From NCBI GenBank assembly GCA_029204225.1, contig CM055096.1, positions 39,179,866 to 39,243,865 of the forward strand: a DNA stretch of 64,000 nucleotides, given 5' to 3'. The notes under the pieces were generated by a model. That model had not been told where the DNA came from. It made no database searches and saw only the letters and a program-made list of their open reading frames with translations. The number at the start of each line of letters is the position of its first letter. Within the stretch, counting starts at the first letter, position 1. Positions 53,790 to 64,000 of the stretch are shown here, in pieces. The DNA comes from Diphasiastrum complanatum (lineage: Eukaryota > Streptophyta > Lycopodiopsida > Lycopodiales > Lycopodiaceae). A program made the translations under genes and the position numbers.

Positions 53790-54717
53790 TGGAGCTAAGA
53801 TGTATGTAACTTTCATTGATGATTTTAGTAGATTTTGTTGGATCTATCTACTAAAGAGCAAAGATGAAGTGTATGATGTCTTTGTCAAGTTCAAGAATGC
53901 AAGGGAAAACCAATTTTCTACAAGGATCAAATGCTTGAGGAGTGACAATGGTGGAGAGTACATATCTCAAGGCCTTTTGCGATGAGCATGGGATCAAGAG
54001 GGAGTATACAACATCAAGGACCCCACAACAAAATGGAGTGGCCGAGAAGAAGAATAGAACTTTATGTGAAAGTGCTAAAGCCATGAGGTTAAGTGCTAAT
54101 CTTGACAAACCATTTTGGGATCAAGCTTTGTTGTGTGCCAATTTCTTGTGCAATAGGTGGCCGAGTGCTATTTTGGATGGAAGGACACCTTTTGAGATGC
54201 TATTCAAGAGGAGGCTGAGTGTCAACTTTCTAAGAACTTTTGGATGCACATGCTATGTGAGCATTATTCTTGATGATAGGACCGAGAAGGATCCATCTTC
54301 AAGAAGATGTATTTTGTTGGATATAGTGTGGTGAGTAAAGCCTACAAGGTTTACATTCCTTCTACTAACAAAGTAATTGTTGGTAGAGATGTCATCTTTG
54401 ATGAGGGGAACATTTCAAAAGTGTCTTCAAGCATGATTGATGGTGATGTGGATGGATCTAACATTCTTGATGTTGATGAAAAAGATTCTACTTTGGATGG
54501 TGATGATGATGGACCTTCATCAAGTCAAAAGCCAAGGAGAACATCAAGGGAAAGACAAGTACCTTCAAGGCTCACATATGATCAAAAGGGTAAGCAAGTA
54601 GTTTCTGAAAATTATGTTGCTTTCCTAAACTCTTTGGATGAACCTACAAGTGTAGATCAAGCAAGGGAAGAAGAGGAGTGGATCCAAGCAATGGATCTCG
54701 AGTATCAGCTCTTATGA
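53790..54717 (+). pseudogene. Copia integrase and linker (second family)
   Basis: It begins MYVTFIDDFSRFCWIYLLKS, then IKCLRSDNGGEYIS and, after a shift at about 53970, YTTSRTPQQNGVAEKKNRTL, AILDGRTPFEMLFKRR, and MYFVGYSVVSKAYKVYIPST in a further frame. An Asp-rich linker follows, and EEEEWIQAMDLEYQLL opens RT. The second Asp (SDNGGEY) and Glu (VAEKKN) of integrase are present; the first Asp is lost in the truncated start. Confidence 0.9.
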
Positions 54718-55400
54718 AGAATGGAACATGGAGATTGGTGGAGCTACCTAAGGACAAGAAAGCTATATGCAAATGGATCTTCAAGGTGAAGACAAACCAA
54801 GATGGATCTATCACCAAGTACAATGCAAGGTTGATGGCAAAAGGATATGCTCAAGAACATGGTATTGACTATGATGAAACCTTTGCACCCGTGGCAAAGA
54901 TGGTAAATATTCGGGTCATCATTTCTCTTGCTACTCTTTATGGATGGGATCTATGGCAATTGGACATTGCAAATGCATTTTTTAATGGTCATCTTGAGGA
55001 GGAAGTGTACATGGAGAAACCCGAGAGCTACATTTCACTTACAAAGCCAAATCATGTGTGTCTTCTACAAAAGAGTTTGTATGGCCTTAGGCAAGAACGA
55101 AGGAGTTGGTATGCTAAGCTTAACACTTTTTTACTCTCTCAAGGCTTTGTTATGAGTGAGTATGATCATTCACTTTACTATAGGTTTGTTGGAAATGATG
55201 TTACCATCTTGCTAATCTATGTGGATGATATCATCTTGAGTGGTGGAGACAATCAAGATGTGGAGGATATCAAGAGTGCTCTTACGAAGGAATTTGAGGT
55301 GCATGATCTTGGTCACTTGCATTACATTTTAGGAATAGAACTGATCAGATCTTTCAATCTACTTTCATTTGTCAAGAAAAGTATGCTAGTTCTATTCTAG
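54678..55400 (+). pseudogene. Copia RT (second family)
   Basis: An open frame of 240 codons covers most of RT: LMKNGTWRLVELPKDKKAIC, YNARLMAKGYAQEHGIDYDE, TFAPVAKMVNIRVIISLATL, LDIANAFFNGHLEEEVYMEK and LLIYVDDIILSGGDNQDVED. YVDD is intact and LDIANAFFNG is near the LDVKTAFLNG consensus. LYGLRQERRSW replaces LYGLKQAPRAW. It is the best preserved RT core in the window. Confidence 0.92.
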
Positions 55401-56192
55401 AAATATTTCATATGGTAGATGCAAAAGCCTGTGATACACCAATGGGGTCTCATGTAAAGCTAATTATAAAAGGTAATGAAAGATCCTTCAAGGAAATTAC
55501 TTTCTATAGAAAGCTAGTTGGTTCATTGAGTCTATCTAACCATTACAAGACCAGACACAAGCTATTGTGTTGAAAGATTGAGTCAATTCATGCAAGGTCC
55601 TAGTGAGGAGCATTGGAAGCTAGGAAAACGAGTTTTGAGGTATATCATTGGAACTCGAGATTTTGGCATATTGTATGAGGGATCATCATCTAACTTATTT
55701 GGATTTTCAGATTTGGACTATGCTGGAGATAAAATGGATAGGAAATCCATAAGTGCATACTTTATTTTCATAGGTGATGGAGCTATATCATGGATGTCAA
55801 AGAAACAAGCCACTATCTCATTGTCATCTAGTGAGGCCTAGTACAAAGCTCTTACACATTGCACAAATGAGATGGTATAGATCAAGAGGATGATCAAGGA
55901 TCTTCACTTGCTGGATTTTTCAGAAACCCCAGTCATCTTTTGTGATAACCTATTAGCCCAAAATTTGGCAACCAGTCCTATCTTTCATGCTAGGAGCAAG
56001 CACATTGAGGTGGCATATCACTTTGTGAGAGAAGTCAGGGCAAAGGAGGTGGAGCTTCAACATGTTTCTTCAAGGGAATGTGTAGCTGATATATTCTTCA
56101 CCAAAGCATTGGAAAATGACTTGTTTATGAAGCATAGGACATCACTTGGAGTGTTATCAAAGCCCATGCTAAAACTAGTTGAAGAGGGAGAG
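55401..56192 (+). pseudogene. Copia RNase H (second family) and polypurine tract
   Basis: It reads LSQFMQGPSEEHW, GFSDLDYAGDKMDRKSISAY, KKQATISLSSSEA, a TAG, then FCDNLLAQNLATSPIFHARS and KHIEVAYHFVREVRAKEVEL. The ending ADIFFTKALEND matches ADI-TKPL. The TAG after SSSEA is in place of E/Q-Y. The 3' end GAAGAGGGAGAG is the polypurine tract. Confidence 0.9.
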
Positions 56193-56620
56193 TGAGAGAT
56201 TTAAACTAGTTTAGTCAAATTTGCTACATTTGTTTATATGGCATTTGAGGCCAATTTCATATCAGACTTAGAATTTGACTTTTTAAAGTTATGTTAGTCT
56301 AAAAGCATTAAAAAATAAAAACTTTTGGAAAGTGTGGGAAACTATAGAACACGAGTTTTGGTGAGATTCAATTTGAGTAGTAGAGACATTAATCTAGTCA
56401 CAAAAATAGTAGGGTTTTCGTTATGGAGGGAAACAAAGTTTGAATTTAAGTTTGGACCTGCTATAAAAGGATGTAACTTGTGGGAAGAGGGATCACTCTC
56501 TCTCTTATCTAATTTCATGCTTATACATGGTTCTCTTGGGTTCTACTATCCATTGGTGCACTATACTTGTGATATCTTGCAATTTTGTGTGTAGAATGTT
56601 CATTAAATGCTATTTTCAGA
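56193..56620 (+). repeat. Copia 3' LTR (right border approximate)
   Basis: It starts TGAGAGATTTAAACTAG after the PPT and contains a TATA box CTATAAAAGG at 56461-56470. The end is not certain; a CACACGTGTG palindrome lies at its right edge (56623). Confidence 0.55.
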
Positions 56621-56639
56621 TCCACACGTGTGAAATACA

Positions 56640-56723
56640 GTAGCTTACTATTGTTGTATGGACAAAAAAAATTATTTTACTTTTTCTTGTTTTGAGGACA
56701 AAACCAGATTAAGAGGGGAAGAA
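56640..56723 (+). mobile_element. 3' end of a gypsy element before its LTR
   Basis: TTTTGAGGACAAAACCAGATTAAGAGGGGAAGAA is the familiar gypsy end (a FEDKT-x-LRGEE-like translation and a GGGGAAGAA polypurine tract) directly before TGTCATGTCC. Confidence 0.7.
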
Positions 56724-57245
56724 TGTCATGTCCATGTCTTGAACATAGGATTCAGTATAGTCCTAGACTTGGATACCCGGTACTCCAATGAATCAAGCTT
56801 ATTAGTTTGCCACATCATACTGGACGTGACCCGCAAGTAATTAATAACCTTGTGAGGCCCAGACACACTAATGGAGTTATAACTTAATACAAGGTTTGGG
56901 ACCATATATGCATGTGTAGAGTATCAATAGCAGTCTATGCATAGAGAATCCATGTATAGGAACTCCATGCATAGTGAATCTATGTATAGGGGAGTTAGGA
57001 CCTTGCATTACCACATGCACATGGGGTTCTAGGACTTATATAAGGAGGCCAAACTCGCCCTACTACACCATCATTTGGTTGATTCATTGCCAGGATCTCT
57101 CATGCTTCCTATTCATTGGCTTGGGGGTGAAGCTTCTAGAGATTGATTGGTTGCTTCTACTTGGTTGAGTGGTTTCTCCAACAATGTGTTCTCTATTGTT
57201 TTGTCTTGTAAGCAGGATCTTGAGGAGGTGTCTCTTACAAAAAGG
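56724..57245 (+). repeat. Gypsy LTR, family W copy 2
   Basis: It starts TGTCATGTCCATGTC after a polypurine tract and matches 48882-49404 in order. TATATAAGG lies at 57037-57045. Four CYATGYATAG words sit in a row at 56933-56986. Confidence 0.85.
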
Positions 57246-58195
57246 ATTGCTTTCTTGTGTTGGATTTATTCCTCTACTCTCCTAAATCCCATGTTAATCT
57301 AGTTCCATTCATATTGTTGTAGTTTTACACGCATTGTCACACAGTCTACGAAGTTACTTAACTTGTCGAAGTTATCTGACTTGTTGGAGTTGGCCGACTT
57401 ATCGGGGAAGCCCGACTTGGCTGACTTATCGGAGAGTTCGACTTATCGACTCAACCGACTATTGTCGAGGATCATCAAGCAACTATCCCGACTGCATTGA
57501 CTATCGGCAGCGACACGTTCGACTTCGAATAGTCAAAGCCTTTTCATGCCCACTTCATATACTATGCAACTACTTGGACAATGACAACAACAGCGACGAT
57601 CTACTCCAAAGGGCACAATGGCTCCACGCCACCTTCTTCTACATACATCTGCACAAATGTAAAATTGTATATAGTTGATCATTGTAATTAATTAATTATG
57701 CCAGACAAGATAGGCTGATTTCATATACGCTCGACCGCTCATAGACGCCGAGACGACAACTTATCAGAGATAGACATAGTAGATGCTTTCAAGCATTGAT
57801 TCTTCCTTTCAAACCGATTGTCAGAATAAGCTCATAGCTGGTACATATAGTAGTTAGCTTTGTGAGCATGCGGTTTTTCCCGCTATTGTTTTGTGCTCAC
57901 CACATCATCTGACTTGTATTTCTATACATTCAATCTAGATAAATACCTGTCTGGTTTTGCGTTCAGATTTTGTCAATGTTGCATGCTTTCCGCTTTCTGT
58001 CTAACTCTCTAATTGATTTGTTTGACTGTCTGCTCTTTTGCTTTTGCATAGCCTCAATTAAGCTCTGTTTTATGTTCACCTACTATTATAGTAGTGCATG
58101 CACTGGGGGAATCAGTCAACCACTGCTTTGACGTAGTAGTAGGATCATTTTGATCCATTTGTTCGACCCATCCGAATCCACAGATTTTCTCTGAC
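57246..58195 (+). repeat. Copia 5' LTR candidate with CGACTTATCGG repeats
   Basis: It ends TTTCTCTGACA at 58195 before a PBS-like sequence. A degenerate 12-20 bp repeat around GACTTATCGGAG occurs at about 57354-57475. The LTR start is uncertain (TGTTGTAG near 57316 is possible). Confidence 0.45.
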
Positions 58196-58207
58196 ATGGT
58201 ATCAAGG
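58196..58207 (+). other. Copia primer-binding site, mutated
   Basis: TGGTATCAAGGT follows the CA end of the LTR. A second similar word TGGTATCAAAGC occurs at 58250, which is closer to the consensus TGGTATCAGAGC. Confidence 0.5.
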
Positions 58208-58589
58208 TAGTAATTACTACTCTCTGATTCTTTTATCTGATACCAACTTGGTATCAAAGCTATTGTTATAGCTTGATAGGCTTCCCACAGAACTTGGTTC
58301 TATCATCCGATAGAACAATTGTTTTTTTGTTCTGTAAGTTGCATTAGATTTTCACTCTTAAGTCACTGATAGTTATTACTATCACTTAAACTAACTTCCA
58401 CATTGATTTCCAAGGGAAAGCCAGTCCCATCATGGACAAGCTTGATGGATCCTGTCGAAATTCAATGTGAACTAGAAGCAAAAACATTCACAATGAATCA
58501 AGTGATATTTATGCATACAAGTGGAAGCAAAGTATACCAATGGAGACAAATCTCTATACAAAGAATGTATGTACATAAGCATTGCCACT

Positions 58590-59163
58590 CTCTCTAGTCT
58601 CTCCAGCCTCTTCAGACTCTTCTTCCTCTTCAGCCTCTTCCTCCTCTTCAGTCGAAAGAGGGCGCCTATTTATACTAGTAGAGAGAGAGAAATCCAGAGG
58701 CCAATGGTTCCCAATGTGGAATATCCAAAAGCCAACAACCAAGAGCCATGTGTTACATAGGAGTTACAAAAGCAAATGAAAAGCCTTGGCATTGGACAAT
58801 TAAGTGCTAATTAGAGAAGAAGGTCACTTGCCCCATGGACCCCCCATTATGAGTTGGGCTTCTCCAAACTTGAGTACATGGACCAAAAGTTAAAAAATGC
58901 TCCTTGGGTCCTCAAAACCTTATACATTGTCCCAACTTCATTAAATATGGCATTAACCCCATAAAATCATGCAATCCAAACTTGAAGAAAGCTCTGTACT
59001 CGTCGTACTATCTCTGAAGAAGATTCCACCCACGAAGAAAATAAACTTGATGACTCCTAATAGCCGTCCAAGGTGTACCTTCTAGTACCTCGACTTCGTA
59101 GTAAGAGCATCAACAAAGGAATCTCCATTAAAGGACAAATAGGATAAATAGTGACTTCTAACA
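58590..59163 (-). repeat. Copia LTR on the minus strand (left border approximate)
   Basis: On the minus strand AAGAGAGAG precedes TGTTAGAAGTCAC at 59163, as a PPT and LTR start. TATAAATAGG (58665-58674, minus) is a good TATA box followed by a TCTTC-rich stretch. Confidence 0.6.
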
Positions 59164-59164
59164 C

Positions 59165-59760
59165 TCTCTCTTAATGACAAATTTAATTTTTGCTTTACTC
59201 CCATCAAAGGTTCATATCTTGTCTCCAGACCCCAATTCACAGGTGTAGTGTAGGTCCTCGAGATCCTTCATCTCAAACTTTGCACTTGGTGACTTTTTCT
59301 CACTTTCAATGAGCTTTTCACAACTACATGTCAAAATAAGTCATCCAAAAAATAGATTCCCAAACAACAAGAGATCTGTGCTCAACTGCCAGTTAGAATC
59401 TCTCAATCCATAAAGAATATAATACTTCCTTGAGGCACACGGAAGAAACTACAGTACTCCAAATAAAAACACCATCCAAGAAGATTGTCTCCATACTGTC
59501 GTGCCAAGGGTACTTGCTTAGACCAAATAGGATCTCGTTCTTCCTCTATAACAGCAGAGTAGAAGAAGGCTCAACAAAAGAGATTGATACTCCACAAGAA
59601 GATCAACATATGTTCTGAACAAACACCTCTCCCTGTTCTTATTATCGGTGTGCAGCCAACATCCTCCTAAGGTAGTAAGATGATCAGGCCTCATCAATAC
59701 ATGATTGTTGCACTTTATTCTTTTGGAGTTAAGTACATAACAACATTGCCAGGGCTTTGT
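59165..59760 (-). pseudogene. Copia RT remnant joined to its 3' end
   Basis: Minus-strand frames read ILYGLRDSNWQLSTDLLLF and SCEKLIESEKKSPSAKFEMK DLEDLHY, recalling the C-terminal part of copia RT (KFEMKDLGDLHYFLG). KIKFVIKREC then leads straight to the LTR. RNase H and the YVDD box are missing. Stops and frameshifts are frequent. Confidence 0.6.
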
Positions 59761-62700
59761 GGTCATCCCAAATCCAGACTATGTCTTGCATTCTTTGGGA
59801 TTCAAGAGAAATATGCCATAACAATTGAATTAGACTTTTAAGTGCGTTTTCATCAGGCTTAATTGCAACAATTTTGACAATAATTGTATTTTAATGTAAG
59901 TTCTTAATTCTTTTATTTCGTACGTGCATCGATATATGCACCAACAAAAAAATAGGCTGAGCTGAGACTCATAACACAATTTTGGCTAACTTGTTCAGCA
60001 CTCTTCTTTTTTACGACCACCCGTGTGCAAAAATCCCAAAAGGATTTCACATCGAAGAATTAGCATAAAAGTTTCAAACCAGAAACCTGCTCCAACTTCC
60101 ATTCAATTATTTCACTTAAAATTTTGCTTTGCCTTGGGTTATGGATTCAAGGTTTGTGTTCATGTGTATTATATAGAAAAAGAACCACTACCCCAACCAT
60201 AAATTACCTAGCAAAGCTCACTCCAAGGTTCTTTCTAACAGATCAAATAATGGAATTGTGTTCCACCAATTTCTCTCCCATGATGCGTACATGTCTTATA
60301 GGATTAAAAATGCTCATTGGTATCCAAATTCTAAATAGGAAATCAAATGTATGAATATGAATTAACCACTTAATACTTTTTCTCTCCCTTTTCACAAGAA
60401 TAGGATCCAAAACGCACTCTCCCTAACAAGATTATCACATCAAAATAGAGATTTAACATAACAACATACTAAGACTCGACAAATTTTGTACAATATATGT
60501 GGTAAGTTTTTTTTTTTTGCCTTTCTCAAGCCATTCCACCATAAAGCCTTGTTGTCTTATTTGAGAATGAGCACAATGAGATATTCAAAGAGGCAGAGAA
60601 ATAACTTCTTTCTCAAAATTCTATGGTGTTGCCCCCTCCTTTCACTATTTAAGAAAAAACCCTAGGTGCAAAAACAAACAGGAGCAAGGTTGCTTTTTCT
60701 TTGGACCAAATATAAAGAAAATTTCTTTTCTTTTAATCCAAATAACCATGCATATCTAGCTCACCTTGCTCGTTCCCTTGACAATGGATGGAAATGCCAC
60801 TTGTGAAATGTTGTTCTCTATCATGGTTTTATTTTTCTCTCTTATGGCCAATGGACCCTAATAAATATTGTTGTTCCATTAGTCTGTACATTCCATTTAC
60901 AAAGATTAACTAGATTAGAGTGACCAAATTCTAATTTCGCACTACAAGGATCATACCAAGCTATTGAAAGGTTTGAAAGCTTGACACATCATTGTGGCAC
61001 ATGTATGCCAATAGTCCAACGTGTCCAATGGGCATTGACCTATCATTCAGCCAATAATGCCTGTATGACCTCATTTTTTTTCTGCATGGAAGAGGTTGAT
61101 GTGTTCTCCTCTCCCTTCTGGAACATCTACACAAGTTTCATCACAAGTAGCTTGAAGCACCAAGACACATATAGCGACAATAAATCAAATTATAACTTGC
61201 CTTATAGTTGTCTACACATCTGAAAAAGGCCTACAAGATTTTTCTTCACCTTTAGCAATATGTTTTCCTCATTCTTACTACCAGCAAGAAACAAGATAGC
61301 ATGGCAATTTAGCTACTATATGAATGGTACTTCTAATAGCATCGAGACTAAAGGAATGATAAGAGAAATGCAAACACTTTTTTAATCTTCATATTGCCAT
61401 AAAGCTTGTGATGAAAACAACTGGAACAAAGCGCCAAAAATAAATTAACCATGAAGTTTATCTTATTTTTCTAATGTTTAATATGAGAATTTTACCAAAC
61501 AAATGAGCATAAAGTATGTGATTATGTCTGAAAGTCATATTTCAGACTTCACCAATAAAAAATAGTTTTCAGGGTTCACCAATGAACAATTGTGTACATC
61601 ATGTCATGTCAACGACTACTTAAAATGTTTTGATAGAATGAAAAATGGCAAAATCATATAGAAGTTTACTACTTACTTTCAATCTCCAATGAATTTAGAA
61701 GACACACAGTGCCAATGTTTGAAGTCGGCAAAGGATAGGAATGGAACTGGCATTTTTCGCCGAACATTGATTTCATAAAAAACTTACAAAAAGTCAACTT
61801 TTAGAAAAACGACAACTTTTTTAAAATGTAGGAAACTTTCTATATGTCGGTTTTATATGGAGGAAATTTGTGTGCAATGAAGTTGGTAAATCCTTTTAAA
61901 ACTTAGGTTACATAGGCTCATTAAGTTAATAACATAATTTTTTATTTTAAATTTATAATATCTTACCGACAAATAATTTGAAATGCAAAAGGCAAAAAAT
62001 TTCAAAACCTAACGTCTTTTAAAAAATGCAACAAATTGGAGGGAAACCCTAACACTACATGCCACACAAAGATGATGTATACATGACATCATGCAAGTAC
62101 TTGTGATGCAACTTGTCACAAAAGTTATTTATTTATTTCTCATAGTTAGAAACAATATTTTGTATCTCAAGTTGATGTAAAGTGTAAACCATCACCTTTT
62201 AAAGTTTTAGCATAGTTAAGTTTTTGTTGCACAACCAAAGATTGTATCAAAGAAAGTAAAATAATGGATAATTATACAAATGGTTACATTAAAAAATGCA
62301 CAGGCCAACCAAGGACATTGGACAACGTGTTGTCCCACATGATGCCCAAAGCCCGAGATCCCACTCGAGCCCGCACTTGGACCAATCCTTTTTAGGGTCT
62401 TGTACACATGATTTTGTAGGGGCTTTTTGGCCCACGACTCTTAGAGAGTCATTTTCTTCACAAGGTCTAAAAAACCCATGTTTGGCCAATTTTGGTTCTT
62501 TCTTTCACCGATATTATTCAATGATTGGTGGTAACACTTTGAAGTGTCCTCCCTTCCAAGTATGGCCACATCACTCCTAACCAGATACCCATTAGTGCTC
62601 AATTCTCATATAACCATGGTGAATTTAGCAAGCGATTTATGATATTACTAAGGTAATAGTATTGGTAGTGATTTGATGTCAGACTTGGAATCATTTTTGT

Positions 62701-64000
62701 GACCTCATAAGGGTTACAGGTCATAGTTAAGTTACCTAGAACAATCACATTTTTTATTATGATGCAAAATAAGTTTTTGTTGGAGTATCAAAATTTGTAA
62801 AAATACTTTGTCTCTAAATAATTATATCACTAAAGGTTGTCAAGATACGGACAAGTCTTACAAAAGCCTAGTGAGTACTTGTGAAGCAACTTCAAATACA
62901 TTCATTTTGCATTGGAAAAGCTTGTGAAAGCACATGTCTAATATGGAGCATCACATTACGTAACCTTGGTCTTTCTATCTTCATTATTTCAAGGATATGT
63001 GTGCTAAAATTTGAGTGATATGTATATATAATGCGTTAGTAGCGAATTGTTTAATGGTGTCAAACTTAGGATTTAATGCATTTGGGTGATGAATGTTATA
63101 GTATAATTAAAATGCCATAGAAACCAATGACTAGTCATTATAGAAGTTTCGTTCACATTTCAAATTCAAGACATTCTCTAACTTTGACTCTCGTTACCTT
63201 TTAGAATTTTTTCTTGTAAACAAGAAAATTATTATGTTATCATAGTATTGGGAAGATGTCAATTGTCCTAGAGACAATTAAGATATTGATGAGTAATAAA
63301 CTATGTTGTTCACTAGACGACAACGTTGACTAATTTTTAGTATCATTGCAAGATTACTAGTTGCCACCTTTAAGATGATTTTCAAATCCAATCTATGTTG
63401 ACATTTGGTAAAGCATAATCTCAATCTCCTTGCTTAGAATAATTTCGGTTAATGTGCTTCATTTATCCACTCCTTTTAAAATTCTTAAAATGTATGTATT
63501 GCTTTTACCTTTTTCCAATTTCATGTTCTTCTAGGAAGCTTCATTGAAAGTAGTGAGTTGTTAGATTTGCATCATTTTTACATGCAATCTTGTAAAACAA
63601 ATCGGTCTTCAAAGTATGAATGCTTGGAACTTTCACTATTGTCCTTTGGGGGCTCGGTGATCTGGGTAGAGGTATTTGTTGCATTCATGGACCAATATAT
63701 GCTCAAACCTCAGTCGTTTTGTTATTGATATGTAGGAGCCCATGTTCTCCTGACCTATTACTTGATGTACAACATATAGTTGTAAAAACTGATGCCAAAT
63801 GTCAAGTATTTTGTGGTGACATCATAAAAAATTCACCATCATTAAGCTTTATTATCATAAACTTGAAGTTTCTTAGGCATTCCCATGTGCTATGGTAGAA
63901 TAGTTCCTTAACTTTACAATCTAGATACACTTAATTTATTCCGTCTCTTTATTGACGTCTACGGGCTATAAAAAAAATAGTTCAATGTGACTTTATGAGG
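59761..64000. other. No recognisable gene or element
   Basis: The last 4.2 kb are AT-rich with only short frames. A GC-richer patch at 62300-62480 has open frames on both strands but no recognisable domain. No LTR ends, PBS or pol motifs were seen. Old unrecognised repeats or true intergenic DNA are both possible. Confidence 0.4.

Noticed and set aside
62216-62580. Overlapping frames of 63-94 codons on both strands
   Set aside because: The GC-richer patch leaves frames open on both strands. No domain, start context or neighbour supports a gene.
63620-63898. 92-codon plus-strand frame (MLGTFTIVLWGLGDLG)
   Set aside because: No recognisable motif and no splice or repeat context; length is within chance expectation for this much sequence.

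Overview
This window is nuclear DNA of a land plant with a large, repeat-dense genome. The evidence is wall-to-wall, decayed Ty1/copia and Ty3/gypsy LTR retrotransposons of plant type: copia primer-binding sites of the initiator-Met kind (TGGTATCAGAGCC), polypurine tracts followed by TGTT, and Tat-like gypsy elements with a second RNase H. The sequence is AT-rich and has no bacterial operon signals, rRNA or CRISPR. A gymnosperm, fern or large-genome angiosperm would all fit; I cannot choose between them. Nearly every transposon ORF is broken by stops, frameshifts or deletions, so no element here looks autonomous.

The left 15 kb appears to hide a spliced host gene on the minus strand. Small exons at 14790-14909, 3154-3213, 3050-3060 (an 11-nt micro-exon), 2080-2221 and 1059-1160 have consensus splice borders. 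The phases of the four left-hand exons are compatible. Together they read like an OB-fold nucleic-acid-binding protein (blocks such as SPGDRL, IIKNIRNV, VLWQ and AGDIVFLQN). At least one exon between 14790 and 3213 is unidentified, and the gene probably continues left of the window. The interval between is filled with retrotransposon debris: gypsy gags at 4518-5505 and 6240-6900, copia pol pieces at 8303-9862 and 11892-13049, and a large inverted repeat made of two nested LTR families (10140-11670 and 13050-14165).

From 15.8 to 19.8 kb lies a plus-strand copia element with PBS, gag, protease, partial integrase, a mostly deleted RT and a 3' LTR. From 20 to 28 kb three gypsy pieces follow: a plus-strand protease/RT, a minus-strand RT/integrase/coiled-coil, and a chromovirus-like pol at 24240-26670. 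From 28 to 33 kb are LTRs, tandem duplications, a gag with two zinc knuckles and an LTR with an Arg-type PBS.

The most complete element is a minus-strand Tat-like gypsy element at 33966-40110. Read 5' to 3' it has gag C-terminus, protease, RT, a first RNase H with a damaged catalytic site, integrase, a second plant/archaeal-type RNase H with all four acidic residues, and an extra sense ORF of about 343 codons. From 40 to 48 kb there are a copia RT fragment, a gypsy gag interrupted by three nonsense codons that could all be C-to-T changes, a GCAG-rich minisatellite and another LTR. From 48.8 to 59.8 kb lie two related gypsy LTRs, two head-to-head copia pol genes of different families (junction about 53762-53790) and further copia LTR and RT remnants. 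I could assign nothing to 59.8-64 kb.
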